64,000 bases of DNA from Candidatus Zipacnadia bacterium. Lineage in GTDB: Bacteria; Armatimonadota; Zipacnadia; Zipacnadales; Zipacnadaceae. How positions within the stretch are numbered: position 1 is the first letter of the stretch; each line of letters starts with the position of its first letter. A program made the position numbers and the translations under genes. The stretch is taken from assembly GCA_029820565.1 (NCBI GenBank), contig JALGUR010000022.1, forward strand, positions 1-64,000, read 5' to 3'. The notes below the pieces were generated by a model. It did not search any database. It saw only the letters and a list, made by a program, of their open reading frames with translations, and was not told where the DNA came from. Below, piece after piece: positions 42,503-50,158 of the stretch.

Positions 42503-43921
42503 CTACAGCATATAGCGGCTGAGGTCCTGGTCTTCGACGATGTCTTTAAGCTGGTCGTGGACGTAGCCGGCGTCAATTGTAACCTTTTGCTCACCAATGC
42601 CTGCAGCCTCGAAAGACAGTTCTTCCAGCAGCCGTTCCATCAGCGTGTACAGCCGCCGGGCGCCGATATTTTCAGTGGCCTCGTTGACCTGCTGGGCCAG
42701 ATGGGCGACCTCGGCAATGCCCTCGGCGGTGAATTCGAGTTGAACCCCTTCGGTGGCCAGCATCGCGGTGTATTGCTTGACCAAGCAATTCTGGGGCTCG
42801 ACGAGGATACGCTTGAAGTCCTCCTCGGTTAGACTGTCCAACTCAACTCTCAAGGGCAACCGGCCTTGCAGTTCGGGGATAAGGTCCGAGGGCTTGGAGA
42901 TGTGGAAGGCTCCGGCGGCGATGAATAAAATATGGTTGCTATTCACTGGGCCGTACTTGGTCATTACGGTGCAGCCTTCAACGATAGGCAGAATGTCGCG
43001 CTGGACACCCTCGCGGGAAACATCCGGGCCGTGAGTGCTTTCCCGACCGGCGACTTTGTCAAGTTCGTCAAGGAAAACAATTCCGCCCTCTTCTACCCTC
43101 TCAACCGCCTCGCGGGCTATCTCAGCGCTGTCAATTAATTTCTCGGCTTCCTGGTAGGCGAGGATGCGGCGTGCCTCGGCCACGGTGGTGCGCTTAGTGG
43201 TCTTGCGGGAAGGGAACATATTGCCCAGCATCTGCTGCATATCAAAGCCCATCTCCTCCAGACCTGCCGAAGAGAATATCTGCATGCTCTGAACACTTGA
43301 CTCTTCGACCTCAATCTCAATCTCCTGCTCTTCTAATTCCCCTGTCTCCAGGCGCTGACGAGTGAACTGGCGAATACGCTGGTTCTGCTCGGCTTGCTGC
43401 TCGCGGCGCTGGCTTTCGGCCTCGACCTGCTCCGGAGAAGGTGAAGACTTCCCCCCAGCGATTAGATCAGCCCATGGCGGCCGGGAATCGCCAGCCTCGG
43501 GGCCCACTCCTGCCAGGATATCCACCAAGCGCTCTTCGGCACGACGCTGGGCCTCCGGCTCAACTTCGGCAAGGGCTTCCTCCTCAACCATACGATAGCC
43601 AATGTCCACCAAGTCACGGATAATGGCTTCCACGTCGCGGCCCACATAACCGACTTCGGTGAACTTGGTCGCCTCCACCTTAATAAACGGGGCATTGGCC
43701 AGGTTAGCCAGTCGCCGGGCAATCTCGGTCTTGCCGACACCCGTCGGTCCAATCATCAAGATGTTTTTGGGAATTATCTCATCGCGTAGGTCGTCGTCAA
43801 CCAAGCGCCGTCGGCTCCGATTGCGTAGGGCAATGGCCACCGACCGCTTAGCCTTATCCTGGCCAATGATGTACTTGTCCAACTGTTCCACTATTTCCCT
43901 GGGCGTCAAATCGTCAATCAC
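42503..43921 (-). CDS. hslU: HslU, ATPase subunit of the HslUV protease
   Basis: 472 residues. LTPREIVEQLDKYIIGQDKAKR, Walker A GPTGVGKTEIARRLA, pore motif EVGYVGRDVE, Walker B GGIVFLDELDKVAGR, sensor GRLPLRVELDSL and the C-terminal ending VEDQDLSRYML, which inserts into HslV. Known: unfolds proteins and feeds them into HslV. The start overlaps the hslV stop by 4 nt, so synthesis is coupled. The variable I-domain (about 140-230) is rich in Gln/Glu. Confidence 0.97.
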   Translation of the reverse strand: MIDDLTPREIVEQLDKYIIGQDKAKRSVAIALRNRSRRRLVDDDLRDEIIPKNILMIGPTGVGKTEIARRLANLANAPFIKVEATKFTEVGYVGRDVEAIIRDLVDIGYRMVEEEALAEVEPEAQRRAEERLVDILAGVGPEAGDSRPPWADLIAGGKSSPSPEQVEAESQRREQQAEQNQRIRQFTRQRLETGELEEQEIEIEVEESSVQSMQIFSSAGLEEMGFDMQQMLGNMFPSRKTTKRTTVAEARRILAYQEAEKLIDSAEIAREAVERVEEGGIVFLDELDKVAGRESTHGPDVSREGVQRDILPIVEGCTVMTKYGPVNSNHILFIAAGAFHISKPSDLIPELQGRLPLRVELDSLTEEDFKRILVEPQNCLVKQYTAMLATEGVQLEFTAEGIAEVAHLAQQVNEATENIGARRLYTLMERLLEELSFEAAGIGEQKVTIDAGYVHDQLKDIVEDQDLSRYML

Positions 43922-44451
43922 TTCACTACCTCCACGGTTATATTTTCATTGGTATAGACGCATATCCCGGCTGCAATTCTTACTGCCTCTTCCGCGATTT
44001 CGGCCGCTGACATATCCGTGTATTTCAGCATCGCCTGCGCCGCCGCCTGAGCATAGCCGCCCCCGCTACCGACACCAATAAGATCCCCATCCGGCACTAT
44101 TATATCACCAGTACCCGATACCAGCATCAGGTTGTCCTTGTCGCTAACTATCATAAGGGCCTGCAACTGACGCAGCACCTTGTCAGTCCGCCACTCCTTG
44201 GCTAACTCAACCACGGCTCGCTGCAAATTGCCGCTGTACTCGTCCAATTTAGTCTCCAATCGCTCAAACAGGGCCATAGCATCGGCCGCCGCTCCCGCGT
44301 AACCCGCCAGTATCTTCCCGTCACGCATCGTCCGCAATTTGGTGGCGGTGGACTTGAAGATAGTGTCCTCAATACTTACCTGCCCATCCCCAGCCAGCGC
44401 CGTCTCCCCACCCCGACGCACTGCAATTACCGTTGTGGAACGTATTTTCAT
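43918..44451 (-). CDS. hslV: HslV, threonine peptidase subunit
   Basis: 177 residues starting MKIRSTTVIAVRRGG. The propeptide MKIRS precedes the catalytic Thr6. AGDGQV, KILAGYAGAAADAMALFERL, ELAKEWRTDKVLR, DLIGVGSGG and ICVYTNENI match HslV. The 92-codon upstream extension in the track is out of family and lies in a hairpin-repeat region, so it is rejected. Known: dodecameric protease core, N-terminal Thr nucleophile. Confidence 0.96.
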   Translation of the reverse strand: MKIRSTTVIAVRRGGETALAGDGQVSIEDTIFKSTATKLRTMRDGKILAGYAGAAADAMALFERLETKLDEYSGNLQRAVVELAKEWRTDKVLRQLQALMIVSDKDNLMLVSGTGDIIVPDGDLIGVGSGGGYAQAAAQAMLKYTDMSAAEIAEEAVRIAAGICVYTNENITVEVVK

Positions 44452-44795
44452 TAACCAATCACATCCTCTGATTATATTATGAATCCGAAAACGTTCATAA
44501 ACCGGTTGCGCGGCCTGTACCCTTTCGGCGTGCAACCCCACATCCCTTCCGCCTTCGCTGCTGAAACAGCTTTGGCGGACAAGTCCGGCAAAAACTTTTG
44601 AAATTGTAGGAGCGGCATCCCTGCCGCGATCGCCTTGCCCCCGCGTCGGGACAAGAATGTCCCTCCTACCAGCGTGTGAACGTTGGCGCGTCCGCCACAT
44701 CACCCACCCCCCTGGTAGGAGCGGCATTCTTGCCGCGACTGCCTTACCCCCGCTCCTCGCGTAGCATGTTGATGGCCTCTTCGGGTACTGAGCGC
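44452..44795. repeat. Intergenic region with three TTCY-loop hairpins
   Basis: GCGGCATCCCTGCCGC (44612-44627), GGGACAAGAATGTCCC (44648-44663) and GCGGCATTCTTGCCGC (44721-44736) are short hairpins, the outer two flanked by TAGGAG, the middle one by CTCCTA. They share the pattern of the dispersed hairpin family. No gene is seen here. Confidence 0.75.
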
Positions 44796-45608
44796 CTAAC
44801 GCAGCCGCCGCGGCAAGCGGTCAATGAGTTTCAAGGGTTCCCAAACGGCCCGGCCGGCGGCCGTGACCTCCCGGATCGGTAGGTCAGCCAGCAGGTTGAT
44901 CACTTTGTACTGCGTCGGGTTTTGCTCAAAACTGGACCGCTGAAAGCAGATGGTTCCCTGGCCTTCCCAGGCAGCCGTGCAGGTTCCGGACGAGGGATAG
45001 ACCGTCGCATAGGAGACGTCGGCCCCGTCGTTTTCTAAGCGGGGAATGTATTTATAGTTCAACCAATTGCCTTCGCGCCGGGCCCGTTCCAACTCACCTC
45101 TGGCTTCAGCGGCCAGCGGGGTCAGATCGGAGACGGCCATTTCCATAATCGGATAGCCGAAGTGCGATGTGCTACCGTGCCAGGTGCCTGCCTCTTCGGT
45201 GGGGTCCGGGATGTCGGCGAAGACTTTGGCGACACCGCTGTGGTCACGGCCGCCGAGGATAGGCTCGGTCATATTCTCCCACATTATGACGCAGAAGTTA
45301 CCGTGAACATCGCGATCCACCTCCCCGTCAAATATCGCGGCCACATCCACACCCACGAGGTTGTAGGCGCGTCCGGCCAGCCAGTCCACGTCCTCGCACA
45401 CCGCCAGCGACACGCTGATCACAGGCTCGTCGGCGGGACGAAAAGGCTCGGGCAGCAGGCGGGCGGCCGCGTCGGGTTCGGTGAGAAAAGACACGCTGAG
45501 CGCGGTCACCTTGCCATAGTGCATGCCGCCGTGCTCCCACGGACGGGGCTCGCGAAACCAACTGGCCGTCGGCATCGTATAGGGAAAGTCGGGTTCAAGA
45601 GTGTACAT
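44796..45608 (-). CDS. Acetoacetate decarboxylase-family protein
   Basis: 270 residues. HYGKVTALSVSFLTEPDAAA, RLLPEPFRPA, VIMWENMTEPILGGRDHSG and VAKVFADI fit the ADC fold; the Lys in VAK is placed like the Schiff-base lysine of the WGFPKKLA motif. Known: decarboxylates acetoacetate or related beta-keto acids; many relatives are aldolase-dehydratases. The substrate is uncertain. No operon partner is obvious, and it is flanked by repeats on both sides. Confidence 0.8.
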   Translation of the reverse strand: MYTLEPDFPYTMPTASWFREPRPWEHGGMHYGKVTALSVSFLTEPDAAARLLPEPFRPADEPVISVSLAVCEDVDWLAGRAYNLVGVDVAAIFDGEVDRDVHGNFCVIMWENMTEPILGGRDHSGVAKVFADIPDPTEEAGTWHGSTSHFGYPIMEMAVSDLTPLAAEARGELERARREGNWLNYKYIPRLENDGADVSYATVYPSSGTCTAAWEGQGTICFQRSSFEQNPTQYKVINLLADLPIREVTAAGRAVWEPLKLIDRLPRRLR

Positions 45609-45648
45609 TTGATTTCCTCCGTTCCTTGTGATGTGGAGTTCGGTTGGT

Positions 45649-45756
45649 CCGCAGCAACTCCAACCACCCCACCTTCGTTATCATAGTCAACTGCCCGGTC
45701 CCCAGTCAACTTCTTAGGCCAACCCATCCGTCTCGCAGCTTAATACAGAGAGCATC
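45649..45756 (-). pseudogene. Remnant of a DUF2283 gene
   Basis: Minus strand fragments ALCIKLRDG and, in another frame, LTGDRAVDYDNEGGVVGV match ALYIKLRDG and LTEDLAVDYDSEGGVAGI of the intact DUF2283 gene at 46100. The DNA TCTCGCAGCTTaATAcAGAG is shared with only two changes. The frame is broken between the two pieces, and the 73-codon ORF in the track is an accident of this decay. Confidence 0.75.
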
Positions 45757-45798
45757 ACTCTTGCCTCGACCGCCGTTGCGAAAGCCCCCCCTCGCGTA

Positions 45799-45885
45799 GC
45801 GCAGGTTCTTAACCTGCGCCAGGCCAAGCGGGGTTGCGGTTCGGCAAGCTCACCGTCCTGAGCCTGCCGAAGGAGAGAACCCCGC
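45799..45885. repeat. Composite nested-hairpin repeat, inverted copy of 31918-31975
   Basis: GCGCAGGTTCTTAACCTGCGC (45799-45819) is followed by the 58-bp composite 45828-45885, in which the stem GCGGGGTT ... AACCCCGC holds an inner hairpin instead of the AGAG loop. It is an exact reverse complement of the copy at 31.9 kb, 14 kb away. Confidence 0.88.
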
Positions 45886-46027
45886 CTACGCGGTGAAGAA
45901 TATACAGAGTATGACTCTTGCCGCGACCGCCGTTTGGAGGGGCCGTGTCGAGCGAAGCGAGGCCGGCCCGCTCTGGCAGTTTTTACTTCTTAGCCGCTGC
46001 ATCCTCACCCCGACCGCTGATTAGTGG

Positions 46028-46082
46028 CACGGGCTTCCAGCCCGTGATAGATTCAAGTAGGGCCACAGGCAGGATGCCTGTG
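46028..46082. repeat. Two further hairpins of the TTCY-loop family
   Basis: CACGGGCTTCCAGCCCGTG (46028-46046) and CACAGGCAGGATGCCTGTG (46064-46082), both perfect, flanked by GTGG and CCAC respectively so that they form a facing pair. They end 18 bp before the DUF2283 gene stop. Confidence 0.8.
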
Positions 46083-46099
46083 CCACCACATCCTTACAA

Positions 46100-46315
46100 T
46101 TACTCACCAGCCGTCACCAGTTTCTCGAAACTAACCTCCAGGGCATCGCTAGCCGCAAAGGCGGTGTCCTTCGCCCGCAGAAGCTCAATTCCAGCTACCC
46201 CACCTTCGCTGTCATAATCAACCGCGAGGTCCTCAGTGAGCCGCTCAGTGCGCGCCACTCCGTCTCGCAGCTTGATATAGAGAGCATCAACTTCCGGATC
46301 ATAGGTTATCTTCAT
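46100..46315 (-). CDS. DUF2283-family protein
   Basis: 71 residues from MKITYDPEVDALYIKLRDG. RTERLTEDLAVDYDSEGGVAGIE completes the family pattern. Known: DUF2283 genes are often paired with DUF4258 or other small toxin-like genes, and a toxin-antitoxin role is suspected. The gene overlaps the DUF4258 gene by 17 nt. A broken copy lies at 45.7 kb. Confidence 0.9.
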   Translation of the reverse strand: MKITYDPEVDALYIKLRDGVARTERLTEDLAVDYDSEGGVAGIELLRAKDTAFAASDALEVSFEKLVTAGE

Positions 46316-46589
46316 TCCTGCCACCCCTTACTGAAGAGTAGTAAGCGTACACCGTAATTACAACTATACACGCGTCCTCTTCTGTAAACACACACCTTAC
46401 GGTTTTGTGTTCATAGAATTGTCCTTGCCACAAACTGTTATACTCAAAAGTCTTCTCGCACTCAAGCCGATTGTAGCGCGCCGGCAACCATTCCGATTCC
46501 CTGATGGCCCCGATTACCTCGTCTTGTGTCGCTCCCCGATCGGCGAGTCGCTGACTGGCATGGGTTGAGAATTTGATCGGCTTTGTCAT
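46299..46589 (-). CDS. DUF4258-family protein, possible toxin partner
   Basis: 96 residues. FSTHASQRLADRGATQDEVI and the strand TVRCVFTEEDACIVVITVYAY match the DUF4258 fold, which is related to RelE/BrnT-like small toxins. Its overlap with the DUF2283 gene suggests a two-gene module. Toxicity is not shown by sequence. Confidence 0.82.
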   Translation of the reverse strand: MTKPIKFSTHASQRLADRGATQDEVIGAIRESEWLPARYNRLECEKTFEYNSLWQGQFYEHKTVRCVFTEEDACIVVITVYAYYSSVRGGRNEDNL

Positions 46590-46606
46590 TTGGGTAAGAT
46601 AGGCGC

Positions 46607-46861
46607 CTAAGGGGCACTGGGCACCTCGGCCTCAAAGTGGACTATCGTAGGCTGCTCAGTTGCGCGAGGTTCTTCAAAGTATAGTTCCACCGCCTCGCGC
46701 AGCATTCTAATAGCCTCATCGGCAGAGGAGCCCTGGCTGGCGACGTCAACCTCCACACATTGGGCTACATACAGGTCGTCCTCCTGCCAAACCATCGCCG
46801 TGAATCCCCGCATAACTGGCTTAATATCCTCGTGTTTAGACTTATCCAGTTTCTTTGCCAT
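46607..46861 (-). CDS. HicB-like antitoxin-family protein
   Basis: 84 residues. FTAMVWQEDDLYVAQCVEVDVASQG, DEAIRMLREAVELYFEE is the partial RNase-H-like fold of HicB. No HicA (short dsRBD-type protein) is adjacent; the next gene is DUF4258. There is no DNA-binding tail. It may be an orphan or may form a three-gene module with the DUF4258/DUF2283 pair. Confidence 0.85.
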   Translation of the reverse strand: MAKKLDKSKHEDIKPVMRGFTAMVWQEDDLYVAQCVEVDVASQGSSADEAIRMLREAVELYFEEPRATEQPTIVHFEAEVPSAP

Positions 46862-46920
46862 TGTTCTTCTCCTACCCTAATATTATAACCAGCCTTAGCC
46901 TGCGGTCAACGCCTCTGCCC

Positions 46921-47076
46921 TCAGAACGGCCACTTCCAGACCTTGCTCACCAACTTCCTGCCGATATACTTGTTCTTCAGCCTGGTCGCTATGCGCCGGG
47001 GCTTGAAACTCAACAGCGTCTCAATATCATTAGCCACCCGCGCTAATTTGTATAGAGAACTAACTAATTTGCTCAT
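46921..47076 (-). CDS. Small conserved basic protein, 51 residues
   Basis: Below the ORF track limit. ATG 47076 to TGA 46921 encodes MSKLVSSLYKLARVANDIET, then a Lys/Arg-rich half (PRRIATRLKNKYIGRKLVSK) ending KVWKWPF. It resembles small proteins of the SLYKxARxANDIEA ... RRxKNKxxGR type that I recall from several bacterial phyla; none has a known role. The Shine-Dalgarno is weak (AGGGCC). Not membrane-bound; amphipathic and basic. Confidence 0.7.
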   Translation of the reverse strand: MSKLVSSLYKLARVANDIETLLSFKPRRIATRLKNKYIGRKLVSKVWKWPF

Positions 47077-47107
47077 AATGGCCCTGGTCTGCTGACAAGC
47101 ACCGATC

Positions 47108-48034
47108 TCAGAACTCTTGAATGTCGGTTACGCTTAGGGCCGATAACAAAAGGTTATGCGCCGCCACTTCTTTCGGACAGATACGACCAATCCCAAAATG
47201 GGTAGCGTATGGGAATATCGGCTGCCTGAAGTTGGTGTCCGAGATAATTTCTCTCTTCTTGCGGCCTTCAATGTCGGTTACGGCGAGCTTCATGCCCTTC
47301 GGTCCCCACGTCATACCGACCTCATACCAGCGTTGTGGTCCGAGCGCCGTGTCGTGCGTAATATCCACCCAATCCCCACTTGAGTCACCCAAGTGCCGTT
47401 TGTACGCAAGCTTCAAGTGCCAATCAGTATCTACTTTTAGATATAAATCAGGCATGGGCTCTTCTTCCCAGTTGCCAGTCGACAAAATGATACCCGCGAT
47501 GAACTGATCCGGCTGAGGGAATTTAACACACAAGGTTATGGTACCCTGGGCTAGCGGCAGTGGCTTCCAGTACCTGATGAACCCATTCTCACCGATCTGG
47601 ACAACTTTACCCCTGATACCATCCATTTCTGCGTACATTCGCTCATATTCCTTCGGTATATAGCCACCCGCATTCGTCTCCAGCCCTTCTAGAGTATCAT
47701 GAAGCACCACCGACGTCGCAGCCCATCTATACGTATCTATGGTAATCCTGGGAACTCGCAGGATCCGATACCAGATTGCCTGCCCGACTAGGAACAGGCC
47801 GATCCCCAGGAATATCCACGGTAGCAAACTAGCCAATAGTTGCCAGACCAAGCTTGCCACTGCTACGCTCAGTACCAGTAAAGGGAACGTCAACTTCAAC
47901 AGCAATCCTGCGGCTCGCGGCCAGGCTCGTCGCAGCGAGGTTTCGATTGCTTTCCCCCACAAGCCGTACATGATGAGACTAATGAAGGTCGCGGCAACGG
48001 TGACGACGGAGGTGACGACGCCATCTGAAGTCAT
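47108..48034 (-). CDS. Membrane protein with extracytoplasmic LamG/ConA-like domain
   Basis: 308 residues. Three or four membrane segments in the first 105 (SVVTVAATFISLIMYGLWG, FPLLVLSVAVASLVWQLLA, WIFLGIGLFLVGQAIWY). The remaining 190 residues form a jelly-roll-like domain (ITLCVKFPQPDQFIAGIILS, WHLKLAYKRH, RWYEVGMTWGPKGMKLAVTD, THFGIGRI) like a LamG/concanavalin fold. I do not recognise a named family. Possibly glycan- or surface-binding. Confidence 0.7.
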   Translation of the reverse strand: MTSDGVVTSVVTVAATFISLIMYGLWGKAIETSLRRAWPRAAGLLLKLTFPLLVLSVAVASLVWQLLASLLPWIFLGIGLFLVGQAIWYRILRVPRITIDTYRWAATSVVLHDTLEGLETNAGGYIPKEYERMYAEMDGIRGKVVQIGENGFIRYWKPLPLAQGTITLCVKFPQPDQFIAGIILSTGNWEEEPMPDLYLKVDTDWHLKLAYKRHLGDSSGDWVDITHDTALGPQRWYEVGMTWGPKGMKLAVTDIEGRKKREIISDTNFRQPIFPYATHFGIGRICPKEVAAHNLLLSALSVTDIQEF

Positions 48035-48139
48035 CTTTCAACACCCCTTCATTCAGAAAGTCAGCTTCGTGTGTTAATCAAGCGCTGTGTCCTCCCAAGT
48101 AGCTGAAGGGACAATGCAACCTATCCTTCAGCGTCTAAC

Positions 48140-49180
48140 CTATTTCTCGCCGACCGCCTTACTTTCCTCTGCCGCCAACGGATGGGCGTTTTGGTAGGCT
48201 TCTTTGAGGCGCTGGGTGGTGACGTGAGTGTAGATCTGGGTGGTGGCCAGGTTCTTGTGGCCTAAGAGTTCCTGGATGCTGCGCAGGTCGGCGCCCCGGT
48301 CTAGCAGGTGCGTGGCGAAACTGTGGCGGAGGCTGTGGGGGCTGATATTAGCACTCGCCGCGGTCTGTAAGACGTACTTGCGGACGATATTCTGGATGCT
48401 GCGGGCGGAGAGGCGGTTTCCGTAGCGATTTAGCAGCAACGCCGGTTCATCCGCCACATCGGCGGGCTCGCCCCCCACCGGCTGCGGTTCGACAGGCTCA
48501 CCGTGATAGAAGCCGGTGCCACTGGACGACCGCCTCGCCCCCTCCTCTCCCCCACCAGTGCGCTGGCGCAGCAGCAGTTGGCGGCCGCCGTCAATATACC
48601 GGCGCAAGGCGGCCAGGGCGGGCTGGCCGAAGAACACCAGCCGCTCGCGGTTGCCCTTGCCCATTACCCGAATCTGCCGCTGGTCCATATCAATATCATC
48701 CAAATCCACGCTGACCATCTCCGAGACGCGCATGCCGGTGGCATAGAGCAGTTCCAGGATTAGGCGGTCGCGCTGGCCGGCAGGGGTATCTTCGTCGGGA
48801 GCCAGCAGCAATTGCTCTACTTCGTATTCGTACAGTACCTCGGGCAAGCGCTGGCGCTGCTTGGGTACTGAGGCGGCCGCCGCCGGATTGTGGCCGATTT
48901 GCCCGTCGTCCACTAAATATCGGTATAGCGCCCGCAGCGCCGCTAACTTGCGGCCAATGGTGCTGGAGGCATACTCCATACGATTGAGGTGAGCCAGATA
49001 GCGGCGGATGGTGGGATAGTCAACCTCCGCTAAAGCCCAGGCTTTCTCCTCACCCCAGAGCCGGGCCAGAAAGCTGCAGAACTCAACTATATCGTGGGCA
49101 TAGGCCTCAGCGGTGTTGGGCGAGACCCCCTGGACATCGGTCATATAGCCCATAAAGGCGTCAATCTGCTCAGCGGGCAT
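48140..49180 (-). CDS. xerC: Tyrosine recombinase XerC/XerD with a repeat-derived insertion
   Basis: 346 residues versus about 300 for the family. SAM-like N-domain, then the catalytic set Arg151 (YATGMRVSE), Lys175 (MGKGNRER), His282 and Arg285 (PHSLRHSF), His308 (LLGHKN) and Tyr317 (QIYTHV). Residues about 207-243 (TGGGEEGARRSSSGTGFYHG...) interrupt the domain between the GKGNRER hairpin and PALLLNRYG. Known: resolves chromosome dimers at dif. No dif site was found. xerC is often near hslVU, as here. Confidence 0.92.
   Translation of the reverse strand: MPAEQIDAFMGYMTDVQGVSPNTAEAYAHDIVEFCSFLARLWGEEKAWALAEVDYPTIRRYLAHLNRMEYASSTIGRKLAALRALYRYLVDDGQIGHNPAAAASVPKQRQRLPEVLYEYEVEQLLLAPDEDTPAGQRDRLILELLYATGMRVSEMVSVDLDDIDMDQRQIRVMGKGNRERLVFFGQPALAALRRYIDGGRQLLLRQRTGGGEEGARRSSSGTGFYHGEPVEPQPVGGEPADVADEPALLLNRYGNRLSARSIQNIVRKYVLQTAASANISPHSLRHSFATHLLDRGADLRSIQELLGHKNLATTQIYTHVTTQRLKEAYQNAHPLAAEESKAVGEK
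48452..48562. repeat. Repeat-derived insertion inside xerC
   Basis: It contains GCGGTTCGACAGGCTCACCG (48484-48503), which closely matches the inner hairpin half of the composite repeats at 31.9 and 45.8 kb (GCGGTTCGGCAAGCTCACCG). It encodes GEPVEPQP in xerC. The block adds about 37 codons without shifting the frame. Confidence 0.7.
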
Positions 49181-49216
49181 TGCTATGTCCTGTGTTGCGG
49201 GTTTGGCAACAGTGCT

Positions 49217-50158
49217 TCAAAGCGCTACGACCGCCTTTATGAAGTCCGGTGTGGCTGCCATCTGCGGTATGCGCGTTATTTCTTCCAGGGGTATCACGTG
49301 AGTAATCAGTGGCTGCAAGTCAAAGATGCCGTCAGCCAGCATTTCCAACCCCTGCGCCATCAGCCGCTTGTACTTAGTGTCGCTACTGGGGTGTGAGTTG
49401 ATGACGGTGAGTTCTTTGGCATGCCACACACCCAGGTCCACCTCGGCGCCGCCACGATAGTAGCCGTGGATAATCAGAGTACCCTCGGCCCGCAGAATGC
49501 TGGGGGCTTGAGCCAACGCGGCTGGGTTCCCGGATGCCTCAATGCAGTTGCCGACTCCCCCACCAGTAAGTTGTACAATCGCTGGCACGGTCTGGGTATC
49601 CCGCGGATTAAAGCAGGCAGTAGCACCCAGTTCTAAAGCGCGCTGGCGTCGGTGCGGCTGCGGTTCGGTGACGATAATGCGCCCGGCATGCTGTGATCGC
49701 AGACCCTGCATAATCAGTAGTCCCATAAAGCCCGCGCCGAGGATGGCGATGTCTTCGCCGGGTGCGATGGCAGTATGGTCTAAAGTGTTGACAACAACGG
49801 CCAAGGGTTCGGCCATCGCTGCATCCATCAACGGCAGTGAATCAGGGACGCCGACCGCCCGCGCCGGGTTGACCAGCGCCTGTTCGGCATAGCCGGGTCC
49901 CAGGTAGGCGATGCGGTCGCCCGGCTCGAATTCCTCAGCGCCTTTCAGCACCGTACCGCAGCCTTCGTGGCCAAAAAACGAACCTTGCGACATTACCGGA
50001 TAGTCACCTGAATAGTGTTCGGAGAGATAGCCCTGGTTACTCGGTAGGTCAACGCCACACGCCCGTACCTGCACCAGCAAGTCGCCGGCCGACGGCTGAG
50101 GCGGCGGGATATCCTCAACGCGTACCTCACCGGGGCCGTGAATTACTGCTGCTCGCAT
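49217..50158 (-). CDS. Zinc-type alcohol dehydrogenase-like (MDR) protein
   Basis: 313 residues. AAVIHGPGEVRVEDIPPPQP, ACGVDLPSNQ, FFGHEGCGTVL (GHE), PGDRIAYLG and the Rossmann AILGAGFMGLLIMQGLRSQ. The four-Cys structural zinc loop is absent, making it short. Known: NAD-dependent oxidation of polyols or similar. Its start shares one base with the stop of the isomerase-like gene upstream, so the pair acts in one pathway, probably sugar or polyol breakdown. Confidence 0.88.
   Translation of the reverse strand: MRAAVIHGPGEVRVEDIPPPQPSAGDLLVQVRACGVDLPSNQGYLSEHYSGDYPVMSQGSFFGHEGCGTVLKGAEEFEPGDRIAYLGPGYAEQALVNPARAVGVPDSLPLMDAAMAEPLAVVVNTLDHTAIAPGEDIAILGAGFMGLLIMQGLRSQHAGRIIVTEPQPHRRQRALELGATACFNPRDTQTVPAIVQLTGGGVGNCIEASGNPAALAQAPSILRAEGTLIIHGYYRGGAEVDLGVWHAKELTVINSHPSSDTKYKRLMAQGLEMLADGIFDLQPLITHVIPLEEITRIPQMAATPDFIKAVVAL

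Noticed and set aside
43918-44727. Long N-terminal extension of HslV
   Set aside because: The first 92 codons cross hairpin repeats and match nothing in HslV; the processed Thr start is right after MKIRS.
45506-45727. 73-codon minus-strand ORF
   Set aside because: Only its first part resembles a protein, and that part is a frame of the broken DUF2283 copy.
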